From Deltaproteobacteria bacterium (GTDB lineage Bacteria > Desulfobacterota > Dissulfuribacteria > Dissulfuribacterales > UBA3076), in NCBI GenBank assembly GCA_018399745.1, contig JAGYNZ010000027.1, positions 1 through 37,309 on the forward strand: 37,309 nt of DNA, read 5' to 3'. Made by a program: the position numbers and the translations under genes. Positions within the stretch are counted from its first letter, which is position 1; each line of letters starts with the position of its first letter. Below are positions 1-9,357 of this stretch, one piece after another. The notes under the pieces are model-generated. The model ran no database searches, had not been told where the DNA came from, and saw only the letters and a program-made list of their open reading frames with translations.

Positions 1-379
1 TTTCGGGATTGCGGAATACTATCGTCTGCTGCCGGAGATAGATCACTGGCTGAGGCGGCGCCTACGCATGTGCCATCTAAAACGATGGCGCTGGTGTCGT
101 ACAAAGGTTCGTTTACTGGTAAAGCTCGGTACAAACCTGCGGCTGCCCATATCAATCGGCCTGAGCAGGAAAGGACCATATCGACTCGCCAAGGCACTGG
201 CAACCCAGTCGGGGATGACCAACAACTGGCTGAAGGATCAAGGTCTGTTATCTGTTAAAGATCTATGGGTGAAAAATCATTACCCCGCTACGGCTCGGTA
301 GCTCATGGAAACCGCCTGGTGCGGACCTGCTTGCCAGTGTTGCGGGAAGGAGGAGAGAAAAACTCCCCCTTACCCGATT
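1..379 (+). mobile_element. 3' end of a group II intron (truncated by window edge)
   Basis: The C-terminal end of an intron-encoded reverse transcriptase/maturase is followed at once by sequence that folds like domains V and VI of a bacterial group II intron. Around 311-346, CCGC pairs with GCGG and CTGG with CCAG. A second stem, roughly GGAGGAG with CTCCCCC (350-369), lies just before TTACCCGATT, a typical intron 3' end. The 5' part lies outside the window, so completeness and the 5' exon cannot be judged. The exact intron class is not resolved. Confidence 0.72.
2..301 (+). CDS. ltrA: group II intron reverse transcriptase/maturase, C-terminal part
   Basis: This is the partial C-terminus of a group II intron-encoded protein, which reverse-transcribes the intron and helps it splice. 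The open frame runs from base 2 to a TAG at 299-301 and has no start in the window. It reads FGIAEYYRLLPEIDHWLRRRLR and then a K-R-W-W-R stretch, followed by LAKALATQ, NNWLKDQGL and SVKDLW. These fit the X/thumb-to-end motifs of the family (W-RRRLR, N-WL---GL-S---W). The ORF ends directly before the intron's catalytic domain V, as in most bacterial group II introns. Only about 99 residues are visible. Identification is by motif recognition; activity cannot be judged. Confidence 0.75.
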   Translation, partial: FGIAEYYRLLPEIDHWLRRRLRMCHLKRWRWCRTKVRLLVKLGTNLRLPISIGLSRKGPYRLAKALATQSGMTNNWLKDQGLLSVKDLWVKNHYPATAR

Positions 380-385
380 GGCCTC

Positions 386-769
386 TTATTTATTGTAGAT
401 AGATGACAGGCCTTTTATCATAGGGTAATGTTTAATGTTGAGCGTCCTTAATTCCGCATTTTCGATTTCTGCGGTAGCGGCCACAATGGCGTCTGCAAGC
501 CCAACTCCGTGCGACTTACCATAATCCAGTTTGTAGAGTCCACCGGCCTTCGCGATTTCTACATCCAAAGGAATAACTCGGAACAAGGAGACAAACTTAT
601 CGATTGTCGCTTGCTCAGCATCGCCTTTAACGCCGGCATACAACTCAGCGACGACTATGGATGACAAGATGATCCGGGAATAGTTGTCGTTGATAAAGGC
701 AACCGCCTTGCTATAACCTCGAAAAAAGTCAACCAGAACATCCGTATCCAGAAGTATCGACCCGGCCAT
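386..769 (-). CDS. vapC: VapC-family PIN-domain ribonuclease toxin
   Basis: This is the toxin of a type II toxin-antitoxin pair; VapC proteins are Mg-dependent endoribonucleases of the PIN fold, usually cutting tRNA or rRNA. The 127 residues hold the expected acidic residues: Asp8 and Asp10 in LLDTDVLVDFFRG, Glu in SSIVVAELYAG, and Asp in GVGLADAIVAATA. The length is normal for the family. The gene starts 2 nt after the stop of the antitoxin gene (772-1005), so the two are almost certainly translated together. It appears intact although it sits between decayed mobile elements, which fits selection for keeping the pair. The target RNA cannot be predicted. Confidence 0.9.
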   Translation of the reverse strand: MAGSILLDTDVLVDFFRGYSKAVAFINDNYSRIILSSIVVAELYAGVKGDAEQATIDKFVSLFRVIPLDVEIAKAGGLYKLDYGKSHGVGLADAIVAATAEIENAELRTLNIKHYPMIKGLSSIYNK

Positions 770-771
770 GA

Positions 772-1005
772 TCAGTTCCTATCCCATTCAGCACGCATTG
801 CTCTGAAATCAGGAAGATCCGTGCGGTCTTTCCACATTCCGGCAGCCTCGCGTAATACAGTCTCCTGCCTGTTGCGGCCCTTTTCGTCAATGAGACGATC
901 AACGGCCTCTCGAATGAGTTCGCTCTGCTTTTTCCCAACAGTCTTAGCAATGGCCGCCAATTCGTCGCGCTGATGAGCTGTCAGGTATATCTGCGTTCGT
1001 ATCAT
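772..1005 (-). CDS. vapB: ribbon-helix-helix antitoxin of VapBC pair
   Basis: This 77-residue antitoxin is encoded directly upstream of vapC. The N-terminus (MIRTQIYLTAHQRDELAAIA, then a second helix with KKQSELIREAVDRLI) is a ribbon-helix-helix DNA-binding fold of the CopG/Arc type. The C-terminal half (WKDRTDLPDFRAMRAEWDRN) is polar and presumably wraps the toxin. The ATG at 1005 is preceded by a strong AGGAGG. The promoter region contains a palindrome, fitting autoregulation by the VapBC complex, which is the known behaviour of the family. It could also be filed as a CopG-family antitoxin. Confidence 0.85.
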   Translation of the reverse strand: MIRTQIYLTAHQRDELAAIAKTVGKKQSELIREAVDRLIDEKGRNRQETVLREAAGMWKDRTDLPDFRAMRAEWDRN

Positions 1006-1018
1006 TTGGCACCTCCTG

Positions 1019-1061
1019 TAATGTATACATCTACATTATACATCACAAATTTTCCTGTCAA
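1019..1061 (-). promoter_or_regulatory. vapBC promoter with overlapping palindromic operator
   Basis: On the minus strand a perfect -35 TTGACA (1061-1056) is followed after 15 bp by TATAAT (1040-1035). The -10 lies inside overlapping inverted repeats: TAATGTA at 1019-1025 with TACATTA at 1032-1038, and ATGTATA at 1021-1027 with TATACAT at 1037-1043. A repressor binding here would block the polymerase, as expected of an autoregulated toxin-antitoxin operon. The 15-bp spacing is shorter than the usual 17. Confidence 0.65.
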
Positions 1062-1124
1062 GGTCAATGGGCGATAAGCGAAGCTCAGGTCGGAATTTTG
1101 ATTCCCATTGCTGACAGACTGTGA

Positions 1125-1469
1125 CAGGTAGAGCAGGTATTTCGGACAATGAAGTCCATACTGGAGACCAAGCCCATTTTTCATCAACGCGACGAAACCA
1201 TAAGAGATCATGTATTTTGCCGTTTTCTTGCCCTTGCTATGCGCAAGGAACTGATGAAACGCCTCGAGCAGTCGGGACATGATCTTGAATGGGCACACAT
1301 GATCCAGGATCTTGAATCCTTGCAGGAAACGACCATTGAAGAAAACGGGAAACGCCTTGCCGTTCGTACAGAATGTGTTGGTACCTGTGGTAAGGTATTC
1401 CAATCAGTTAAAGTGGCAATTCCACCTACTATCAGGGATCTCAGTCCGTGTATGCAGGCAATTGCTTGA
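1125..1469 (+). pseudogene. IS1634-family-like transposase, C-terminal remnant
   Basis: The frame reads QVEQVFRTMKSILETKPIFHQ and continues with RDETIRDHVFCRFLALAMRKEL and EWAHMIQDLESLQET. This resembles the C-terminal catalytic and tail region of IS1634/IS4-type DDE transposases (V-FR-MKS-LE-RPI-H). An in-frame TGA lies immediately upstream at 1122-1124 and no N-terminal two-thirds exists nearby, so this is a remnant rather than a gene. The stop follows at 1467-1469. No terminal inverted repeat was recognised. Confidence 0.65.
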
Positions 1470-2025
1470 AAAAATCAAATGGTAGTGCCAAGAACTATTA
1501 TTGCGTCTATATCTTACTGATTTAACAGGTAAAGTTATTTTTAACTGTCAAAGATGAGCCAAAAGGATTTCGCAGAGCAGTAAAAAACTTATCATGACTC
1601 TATAGATGATTTTCTCTGTTTATCCATTCAAGATCTTTAACCGGAAGAAAGAACATGCAAAAATTATCTGCCCGGCATATGGCGCAAAAATGAAAATCAT
1701 CATGACTATGATACCTAAACCACCGGACAGACTATCTGCCCGTCTCATATAATCAACAAAGGAGGAATCGTTATGTGAACTTAAAACAACATTACCGGCT
1801 TATGCAAAATCCGGCTCAACCGGCAAGGGATCTCTGCGTGCAAAAAACAGCCAATTTTATCCGTAAACGGGGCATTTCCCTGGCATAAAGCCTGTTTATC
1901 AGGAAAGTCCATCTCAAAGATCGTTTTTTCAAAAGCGGATTCAGAAGCAGGAAATCCTCTACGTCCCACATGCCTGATCCAGGCAGGTCCTCAAAAAGCT
2001 ATTTTCTATATAATAGACCGGGCTT
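1470..2025. other. decayed accessory DNA, no gene recognised
   Basis: About 550 bp with no convincing coding sequence. A textbook ribosome binding site, AAAGGAGG at 1758-1765, is followed by ATG at 1773 and immediately by TGA, so any gene there is dead or is not translated from that start. TATCTGCCCG occurs twice (near 1667 and 1732). Short open frames in this stretch have no recognisable domains. Confidence 0.5.
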
Positions 2026-2088
2026 GCCCAACAAACGGTTCAGATTGTGGCTCGCTACGCTCTCACAATCTAACCTTGTATGTTATAC
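2026..2088 (-). repeat. attC-like imperfect hairpin
   Basis: Read on the minus strand, this begins GTATAAC, ends GTTGGGC, and encloses nearly complementary arms: GGTTAGATTGTG and CACAATCTGAACC, the second with one unpaired base. An integron attC site has an RYYYAAC box, two partly paired arms with unpaired bases on one side, and a GTTRRRY box. The right box matches exactly and the left has one mismatch. There is no integrase gene in the window, so this may be just a hairpin. Confidence 0.35.
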
Positions 2089-2389
2089 ACAAAACAATTA
2101 GGGAAAAGATCACAGCCCTTATTACCGTAGGTCTTGATCGACCTAACTCAGCAAGAAATCGTGATGAAATGGTGTGTGCATGGCTGGGACTTCCACCACG
2201 CACTTGTGCCCCAATCCTATGGGCTAAATCTCTTGGTAGCTCAGAAACACTAGAAAGGAACAAGATTTGGCGAGCTCTTGTAATCGCAACGTAAAATAAA
2301 CGTCTTTGTTCTTCCCGCATTCTTTGTTCTTCAGCACGTGTATCCCCAAGAATGAAGGACAGCAAGCCTTCAATGCATCCAGCAACTAA
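2063..2389 (-). pseudogene. UvrD/Rep-type helicase C-terminal fragment
   Basis: The open frame contains GLLSFILGDTRAEEQ, then EEQRRLFYVAITRAR and ILFLSSVSEL. The core EEQRRL-YVA-TRA is the conserved motif VI region of superfamily 1 UvrD/Rep/PcrA helicases. Only about 100 residues of a protein that is normally over 600 residues long are present. The frame meets the stop codon of the tetrahaem cytochrome gene at 2390-2392, so the helicase was cut there. The only possible start is an internal TTG at 2365. It is presumed non-functional. Confidence 0.65.
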
Positions 2390-2914
2390 TCATCTGTTAT
2401 TATCAGAAAGATGGACCACATGGCATTTAGTGCACATGTTATTTCCCCAGTCCGTATGGTCGGCAGGCGCAGGCATAATATTATTGTCAACGCTATGGCA
2501 CTTTATGCAGTCCTCCCAGCCTTCTATCTGATGAGTAATCGGGGAAATCTTTCTTTCATCTGATATGTTCTTTTCAGCAGAATGATTTTTAACAACAGCC
2601 TCAGAATCTTCTGCAAAAGATGGCGCCGGAGTTATAGCTACAGGCTCAATGGCATGTGAAACAGCAGGCAAATGACATTTTTTGCAACTCTCATTACTCC
2701 AACCCATATGCCTTACGGGATAAGGCCTGATGCCTCTGATGCCGTGACAGCCGTCACATTGCGTGCGCCCCTCAATAGTATGCGGGATCGATATGGATTC
2801 TCTTTCAGGAGCGCGCAAAATTTCCGGTGACTGAATCATTGCAAAGCCAACCGTTACCACAGCAACAAAAAACCCCGCAACGATTGACAATATAACGGAA
2901 TACGATTCTCTCAT
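2390..2914 (-). CDS. membrane-anchored tetrahaem c-type cytochrome
   Basis: This is a 174-residue cytochrome with an N-terminal membrane helix (about residues 7-27, apparently uncleaved) and a periplasmic part with four CXXCH haem sites at residues 53-57, 77-81, 136-140 and 161-165. The protein is an internal duplication. Residues 45-81 and 128-165 both follow H-IEG---C--CH, then P-P--H--W-N--C--CH, with a low-complexity linker of about 45 residues between. It starts 22 nt after the reductase gene 2937-4253, so the two probably form one electron-transfer unit, with the reductase feeding or taking electrons at the membrane. The physiological partner is unknown. The gene's stop abuts a helicase fragment, so the 3' flank has been rearranged. 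Confidence 0.85.
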   Translation of the reverse strand: MRESYSVILSIVAGFFVAVVTVGFAMIQSPEILRAPERESISIPHTIEGRTQCDGCHGIRGIRPYPVRHMGWSNESCKKCHLPAVSHAIEPVAITPAPSFAEDSEAVVKNHSAEKNISDERKISPITHQIEGWEDCIKCHSVDNNIMPAPADHTDWGNNMCTKCHVVHLSDNNR

Positions 2915-2936
2915 ATGGAATTTATCCGCTTAAAAG

Positions 2937-4253
2937 CTAAACAAAATTAAAGCTCTCCGACTGAACCCGTTCAAGGGATATGCCCAGCTTTTCAAGGGCC
3001 TCCTTTAGCGCCATCTGCATGGGTTGCGGCCCGCAGACGAGGTATTCGCAATCCATCCTCGTGCTCGGCAGATACTTCGCTATAACTTTCTCATTAATGC
3101 GTCCTGTCTCACCCTCCCAATCATCAGCAGGCTGGCTGAGGATATGAATGACCTGGAGGTTAAGCCTCTTTTTTAAGTTTTCAAGCTCTTCTCTGAAAGT
3201 TGTCCCCTCCAATGTCTTGCTCTGATAAAAAAGCACAACAGGCCGCAAATCATTTCTATCTGCCATGGTCCTCAATATGCTTATTATAGGCGTTATCCCG
3301 ACGCCTCCGGCTATGAAGACATAACCGGAAGACCTGTAATGATCGATAGTGAACGTTCCATAAGGTCCATCCATGAAAGCGCGTGTGCCCCTGGCCACCT
3401 CGCCAATTTTAGAAGTAAAATCCCCCAGTTCCTTGATCGTCATCTCAATTTGTCCCGGATTCATCGCACTTGAAGAAAAAGAGAAAGGGTGCTCTCTAAT
3501 AGCAAAAGGTGATTTTCCAATGGTCAGCCACGCAAATTGTCCGGGCTTGAAATTCATACCTTTATGTCCGTGTGGTTTCAAGGCCAACGTCCATGAATCG
3601 CCGCGTTCTTTGATAACATTCTCGATGAGATAAGGGCGTCTGAGCATCGATATGGGCTTTACGATCCGAACATACAGCAGCGCAAGAATCCATCCAATTA
3701 CCATGGAAATCCACAGCCAGCGCTTTACGGGCTCTTGGACGTAGTAACTGACCCCTGCAATATGCGTCATTGAGAACGCTACGGCTACAACCGACATATA
3801 ACCGTGAATGATGCGCCAATGTTCGAAAATAATGCCCATTTCAATACGATACAGCGAGGTTACAATAACAATGATAAACGCCAGAAGACCACCTGTGCCT
3901 ATAGTAATCCACCAGGGTGCAGTAAGCGGATTTAGCAATACAAGTGTTGAAGGACTTGAGCTTATAAGGATTACCGGATGTAATAAAATGAAAAAAAAGG
4001 CTATTATGGCTATCTGGCGGTGAAAATGATAAACAACATCTATCCCGTAAGGAGACGTGATATGCCTGAAACGTCCCGTCAAAAAAAACTGTAAACCCAT
4101 CATCGATAAACCGGCAAAACCGAGCCCGACTGAAAACTCCCTCCAAAAACCGCGCCCGGGAGGAGCTTGACCGATTAACAATACAAACAGAGGGGCTATT
4201 ATAAGCAAAAGATACAGTGCTATCCAAAAAGCGCCACGCCAAATATGCCTCAT
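2937..4253 (-). CDS. ferric reductase-like membrane flavoprotein (FAD/NAD(P)H oxidoreductase)
   Basis: This 438-residue protein has an N-terminal ferric-reductase-like membrane domain (about residues 5-215, six to seven helices). Candidate haem-b histidines lie in HFHRQIAIIAFFFILLHP and in HWRIIHG and MTHIAG. A cytosolic ferredoxin-reductase-like half follows. FAD binding is shown by the motif HPFSFSS and nucleotide binding by GGVGITPIISILR. The C-terminal CGPQPMQMALKEAL and a final E-S-F-N-F-V are typical of the FNR superfamily. Such proteins move electrons between NAD(P)H and the membrane or periplasm. The following tetrahaem cytochrome gene is the likely electron partner. The substrate (ferric chelates, quinone, other cytochromes) cannot be told from sequence. 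Confidence 0.85.
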   Translation of the reverse strand: MRHIWRGAFWIALYLLLIIAPLFVLLIGQAPPGRGFWREFSVGLGFAGLSMMGLQFFLTGRFRHITSPYGIDVVYHFHRQIAIIAFFFILLHPVILISSSPSTLVLLNPLTAPWWITIGTGGLLAFIIVIVTSLYRIEMGIIFEHWRIIHGYMSVVAVAFSMTHIAGVSYYVQEPVKRWLWISMVIGWILALLYVRIVKPISMLRRPYLIENVIKERGDSWTLALKPHGHKGMNFKPGQFAWLTIGKSPFAIREHPFSFSSSAMNPGQIEMTIKELGDFTSKIGEVARGTRAFMDGPYGTFTIDHYRSSGYVFIAGGVGITPIISILRTMADRNDLRPVVLFYQSKTLEGTTFREELENLKKRLNLQVIHILSQPADDWEGETGRINEKVIAKYLPSTRMDCEYLVCGPQPMQMALKEALEKLGISLERVQSESFNFV

Positions 4254-4277
4254 GTCTCACCTTACCATAAATCTATC

Positions 4278-4572
4278 TCATATTGATTTTTCTGAATCGT
4301 ACAGCATTATCAAAACGCCAAGCTTTGCGTTGAAACCCATGATGGGCGTTAGAATCCGCATAGTGCTTTTTTCATCCTTAAAGATATGGATTCCATTTTG
4401 CTCGACAAGGTCTTGAGAGAACAGAGATGAAATTGGTGCGCCTTTCAGTTTTTTGTCCATTGCAACCACAATAGTACCCGTCAGGCTTCACCAATAGGAT
4501 CAGTTTAATATTTGGCTCTTTTATGAATTGATTAAGATATTCGTTGATCTGGCCGTAATTTCCCCTGGTCAT
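4278..4572 (-). pseudogene. small sensor-like protein, interrupted by one-base frameshift
   Basis: Two overlapping frames join into one plausible protein of about 97 residues if one G is removed from the GGG at 4477-4479. The N-part is MTRGNYGQINEYLNQFIKEP and on to LLVKPDG; after correction it continues T-I-V-VAMDKKLKGAPISSLF, ending IMGFNAKLGVLIMLYDSE. The pattern (a strand ending in PDG, then later a core ending GVLIMLYD) resembles part of an extracytoplasmic or cytoplasmic sensing domain, but no named family is recognised. It sits 24 nt upstream of the reductase gene and in the same direction. It may be a real frameshift, a sequencing error, or the tail of a larger lost gene, because a stop codon lies just upstream. 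Confidence 0.45.
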
Positions 4573-4622
4573 TTCTCACCGTACAACTCAGACCACGGGA
4601 ACGGATACCTATTGTTTTTTAC

Positions 4623-6329
4623 TAGTTTCCATCCTGAAACTCTAACATATTGAAAGGATTGGTGATAGTTTGTTTTTCTTGTTGCTTTTTTGGCGCATTC
4701 TTGTATATTGTTTATAATAATTGCTTGATTTCATTGAGTAAGTTCTATAGCGAAAGGGCAAAAAATGCGTCAGAAAAGGGTCAAACAGTTTAATATCTTT
4801 CATGTGATGCCGAGCAATCCGATTGCCAAAGAATTGGGAGTAATCTCGGAAATTCTTGATGCGCAACCGAGGGTTGTGGATCTGGTTCACGGAAACATCG
4901 TAGGCATCAAAAGATCGGATACCGGGCGTCCCGGAATGAAAGCGGAACAGACCCTTCGGTCTGCCATTCTGAAGCAGTACCGGAGCCTGACTTATAAGGA
5001 ACTGGCGTTTCACCTCGAAGACTCTCAGTCGTTTCGTGCCTTTGCAAGGCTGGATATAAATCAGTATCCGAGCAGGTCTGTGCTGCAGGAAAACATCAAG
5101 GCCATCAGCGCATCGACATGGGATGTGATCCATCGGGTTTTGATCGAATACGCCTTGGATCAGGAGCTTGAGAAGGATCGAAAGATCCGTATCGACTCTA
5201 CGGCTGTAGAGAGCAACATCCATCATCCTACGTATTCCAAACTGTTTGAGGATGGAGTTCGCGTTATCACGCGGTTGCTTATTGCAGGCAAGGAGTTGAA
5301 GCCCATGCCTGAATACTCGTTTGCTGATCACCGGAGAGTAGTCAGGAAGCGGGTGGTTACGATACTGAACGCCAAGAAACAGAAGATACGGGAAAAGGCG
5401 TATGAGGACCTGCTTAATGTTTCTGTTCGTATACGGGGATATGCAATGTATGCCATTTTTGCCCTGAAGACGTTTGACAGTGTTGATCTGATGCAATGGG
5501 TACGCGCCAGGGTGCTGAGAGAAAAGCTTGAGCAGACTCTTTCGATTCTGGAACGTGTCATGGATCAGACCGAACGGCGGATCATTCGGGGTGAGAAGGT
5601 TCAGGCGTCCGAGAAAATCAGTTCGTTCTTTGAGTGTCATACAGACATCATTGTCAAGGGCGGCCGTGATACCCAGTTTGGCCACAAGGTCTTTCTTGCA
5701 GGAGGAGATTCCGGCATTATCACGGACTGCGTAGTCGTGCATGGAAATCCTGCCGATTCGCAGATGTTTCAGCCCATGATAGAGAGGCAGAAAGTCCTCT
5801 ACGGAAGGGTACCGCGTCAGACGGCCGCTGATGGAGGTTTTGCCTCTGAAGACAATCTCAAGTGGGCCAAGAAAGAAAAGATCAAGGATGTCATGTTCGC
5901 GAAGAGAAAGGGCCTTTCTGTACTCGAGATGGTCAAGAGCAACTGGGTGTACAAGAAGCTCAGGAATTTCCGTGCAGGGATTGAAGCGAACATTTCGAGG
6001 CTCAAGCGGTCCTTTGGATTTAACCGGTGCAACTGGACCGGATGGCCGGGCTTTCGGCAGTATGTTTGGAGTGCGATTGTATCGTATAATCTTTCGGTGC
6101 TGGCCAAGTTGAAAATGGAGTTGGATTAAGGATATTTCTGGTGTCATTCTCTGGTTACGACAGGAGAGATATGCCCTGAAGATACCCCCAAACGCCTCTG
6201 GGGGCCTTGAAAAATGAAAATTGGCGTCTATCACTCCAAAATCTCCACTGTCATGATCCGCTCAACCTGCTTCGCCTGATCGGTGTCAGTCAGTACACCC
6301 AAAAAACAGGGGTTTCCGGATGGAAACTA
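4623..6329 (+). mobile_element. complete insertion sequence (ISNCY-type), 1.7 kb
   Basis: The element is bounded by matching terminal inverted repeats. The left end is TAGTTTCCATCCTGAAACTC (4623-4642); the complement of the right end (6310-6329) reads TAGTTTCCATCCGGAAACCC, 18 of 20 identical. It carries one transposase gene. A target duplication is not clear; at most the flanking TA or CTA could be one. The insertion lies between the redox module and ahcY, both on the opposite strand, and seems to break no gene. The intact frame and well-matched ends suggest recent arrival. Confidence 0.85.
4765..6129 (+). CDS. DDE transposase, ISNCY-like family
   Basis: This 454-residue transposase is intact. 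The N-terminal region (RPGMKAEQTLRSAILKQYR, then SLTYKELAFHLEDSQSFRAFA) is the DUF772-type domain found in many DDE transposases. The catalytic triad is likely Asp in RIRIDSTAVESNIHHP, Asp in TAADGGFASEDN, and Glu in FRAGIEANISRLKRSFGFNR. The DSTAVESNIHHP signature matches transposases that databases usually label ISNCY. It lies inside matched inverted repeats with about 120 bp of leader. A 530-codon open frame on the opposite strand is a coding shadow. Confidence 0.9.
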   Translation: MRQKRVKQFNIFHVMPSNPIAKELGVISEILDAQPRVVDLVHGNIVGIKRSDTGRPGMKAEQTLRSAILKQYRSLTYKELAFHLEDSQSFRAFARLDINQYPSRSVLQENIKAISASTWDVIHRVLIEYALDQELEKDRKIRIDSTAVESNIHHPTYSKLFEDGVRVITRLLIAGKELKPMPEYSFADHRRVVRKRVVTILNAKKQKIREKAYEDLLNVSVRIRGYAMYAIFALKTFDSVDLMQWVRARVLREKLEQTLSILERVMDQTERRIIRGEKVQASEKISSFFECHTDIIVKGGRDTQFGHKVFLAGGDSGIITDCVVVHGNPADSQMFQPMIERQKVLYGRVPRQTAADGGFASEDNLKWAKKEKIKDVMFAKRKGLSVLEMVKSNWVYKKLRNFRAGIEANISRLKRSFGFNRCNWTGWPGFRQYVWSAIVSYNLSVLAKLKMELD

Positions 6330-6539
6330 ATTAATAATTAACAATTCCCATTTTATTTGTCAAACCAATAGGAAATCACCTAGATATTTCATATAAGATA
6401 CAGGCAGCAAGCACCGAGTAGGCTGATCGTCATACAATTACTGCTATTGGTCTGAAGATTCTTTCATCGAGCAACCATTGATCACAAAAGCACGAAAAAA
6501 CGAAAATAATTGCTAATATAATAAATTGGGCACTAATTA
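6330..6539. other. intergenic, IS right flank to ahcY stop
   Basis: AT-rich 210 bp with no recognisable gene, no clear terminator for ahcY and no repeat beyond short A/T runs. Confidence 0.5.
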
Positions 6540-7808
<1,269 letters not shown>

Positions 7809-8963
7809 CTAAAGTCCCGCTTGTTCTTTAAGATTTTCCGCCATGTCGAGACGTTCCCAGGTAAATTCCGGTTCAGTTCTGCCGAAATGACCATATGCAG
7901 CCGTCTTTTTAAAGATTGGCCGTCTCATGTCCAGGTAATCAATGACGTCCTTAGGTTTAAAACTAAAATTCTTTTCGATAAGTTTTATAATCCGTTCCCT
8001 GGGAATGACTTCGGTACCAAACGTACGGACATTTATGGCCAGGGGCTGGGTAACACCGATAGCGTAAGCTATCTGTACCTCGCATTCCCTTGCGACCCCA
8101 GCGGCTACAAGATTTTTGGCCACGTAACGGGCCATATATGAAGGTGAACGGTCAACCTTAGTGGGATCCTTGCCGGAAAAGGCCCCGCCACCATGATGAC
8201 CGCGGCCTCCGTAAGTATCAACTATAATCTTTCTCCCGGTAATTCCACAGTCTGCCAAAGGACCGCCTATCACAAAACGCCCGGTGCTGTTTATAAAAAA
8301 CTTTGTTTCTCCGGTCAGGTGTTCGGGTGCAATGACCTTTTTAACAACCTCCTCAATAACCGCATCTTTTACTTCTTTTTCGCTCACCTCGTCGTTATGC
8401 TGAGCGGCTATTACAATGGAATGTGCTGAGACAGGTCTTCTGTCCTCATACTGAATTGTGACCTGTGACTTACCGTCAGGTCTTAAAAAAGGCAAAATGC
8501 CTTTTTTCCTTACTTCTGCCAAACGAAATGCCAACCGATGGGCATACCATATGGGCATGGGCATATAGTCAGGAGTCTCATCGCAGGCATAGCCAAACAT
8601 AAGGCCCTGATCTCCAGCCCCGATATCATCTGAACGATCCACACCCATGGCTATATCCGGCGACTGTTTATCAATACTTGAAATAACCGCACAGGTCTGC
8701 CAATCAAAACCCATGGAAGAATTGAAATACCCGATCTCTTTTATAGTATCACGGACGACCTTGGGCATATCCACATAGCAATCCGTAGTTATCTCACCTG
8801 CAATCAATGCTAGACCAGTGGTTACCAGAGTTTCACAAGCAACTCGGGCATAAGGATCTTTATCTAAAATGGCATCCAAAATAGCATCTGAGATCTGATC
8901 CGCTACTTTGTCTGGATGACCCTCTGTTACTGACTCCGATGTAAAAAGAAAATTACGCATCAT
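7809..8963 (-). CDS. metK: S-adenosylmethionine synthetase
   Basis: MetK makes S-adenosylmethionine from methionine and ATP in the cytosol. The 384-residue protein has [21 protein letters not shown] at its start, the [12 protein letters not shown] hexapeptide region (ATP binding), the P-loop-like [16 protein letters not shown], and the C-terminal [17 protein letters not shown]. The start was set at the first of two adjacent ATGs (8963), which lies 10 nt from AGGAGGT. It is followed by ahcY. Upstream are two tRNA-Ser genes on the same strand with only 60 nt between, leaving no room for a SAM riboswitch. Confidence 0.96.
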   Translation of the reverse strand: MMRNFLFTSESVTEGHPDKVADQISDAILDAILDKDPYARVACETLVTTGLALIAGEITTDCYVDMPKVVRDTIKEIGYFNSSMGFDWQTCAVISSIDKQSPDIAMGVDRSDDIGAGDQGLMFGYACDETPDYMPMPIWYAHRLAFRLAEVRKKGILPFLRPDGKSQVTIQYEDRRPVSAHSIVIAAQHNDEVSEKEVKDAVIEEVVKKVIAPEHLTGETKFFINSTGRFVIGGPLADCGITGRKIIVDTYGGRGHHGGGAFSGKDPTKVDRSPSYMARYVAKNLVAAGVARECEVQIAYAIGVTQPLAINVRTFGTEVIPRERIIKLIEKNFSFKPKDVIDYLDMRRPIFKKTAAYGHFGRTEPEFTWERLDMAENLKEQAGL

Positions 8964-9023
8964 GATTAGATGTACCTCCTAAAAAATACCGGCTTTCACC
9001 GTAAAATCCGAGAAAATAATTTT

Positions 9024-9115
<92 letters not shown>

Positions 9116-9131
9116 GTATTGATACATTTTT

Positions 9132-9219
9132 TGGCGGAGGGAGTAGGATTCGAACCCACGGTACCTCTCGGCACAGCGGTTTTCAAGACCGCCGCCTTCA
9201 ACCACTCGGCCATCCCTCC
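9132..9219 (-). tRNA. tRNA-Ser (anticodon UGA)
   Basis: The acceptor stem is GGAGGGA with TCCCTCC, discriminator G, then an encoded CCA. The anticodon loop CTTGAAA gives anticodon TGA (9185-9183), and the long variable arm is of class II type. It lies 16 nt upstream of tRNA-Ser(GCU), so the two are surely cotranscribed and then run on towards metK. Confidence 0.95.
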
Positions 9220-9256
9220 AGACAGATATCAATCATTGGTATTTGTTAAGGCGTTA

Positions 9257-9285
9257 TAAATACTAATGGTGGCAAATACTGTCAA
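9257..9285 (-). promoter_or_regulatory. sigma-70 promoter of the tRNA-Ser/metK/ahcY unit
   Basis: On the minus strand TTGACA (9285-9280) is followed by a 17-bp spacer and TATTTA (9262-9257). Transcription would start near 9250, about 30 nt before the first tRNA. Confidence 0.6.
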
Positions 9286-9357
9286 GAAGCGATTCCAAAG
9301 ACTATAGGTATAACCTGCCGGGAATACAGTCATTAAAAAATATGTGCGCATTTCCTC

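Noticed and set aside
1781-1969. 62-codon minus-strand open frame
   Set aside because: No motif or ribosome binding site; lies in decayed DNA.
4642-6234. 530-codon open frame on the minus strand
   Set aside because: It is the antisense shadow of the transposase gene 4765-6129. Its protein has no recognisable motifs and it runs across the IS ends.
8964-9023. SAM riboswitch before metK
   Set aside because: Only 60 bp lie between the tRNA 3' end and metK, which cannot hold a SAM riboswitch plus expression platform.
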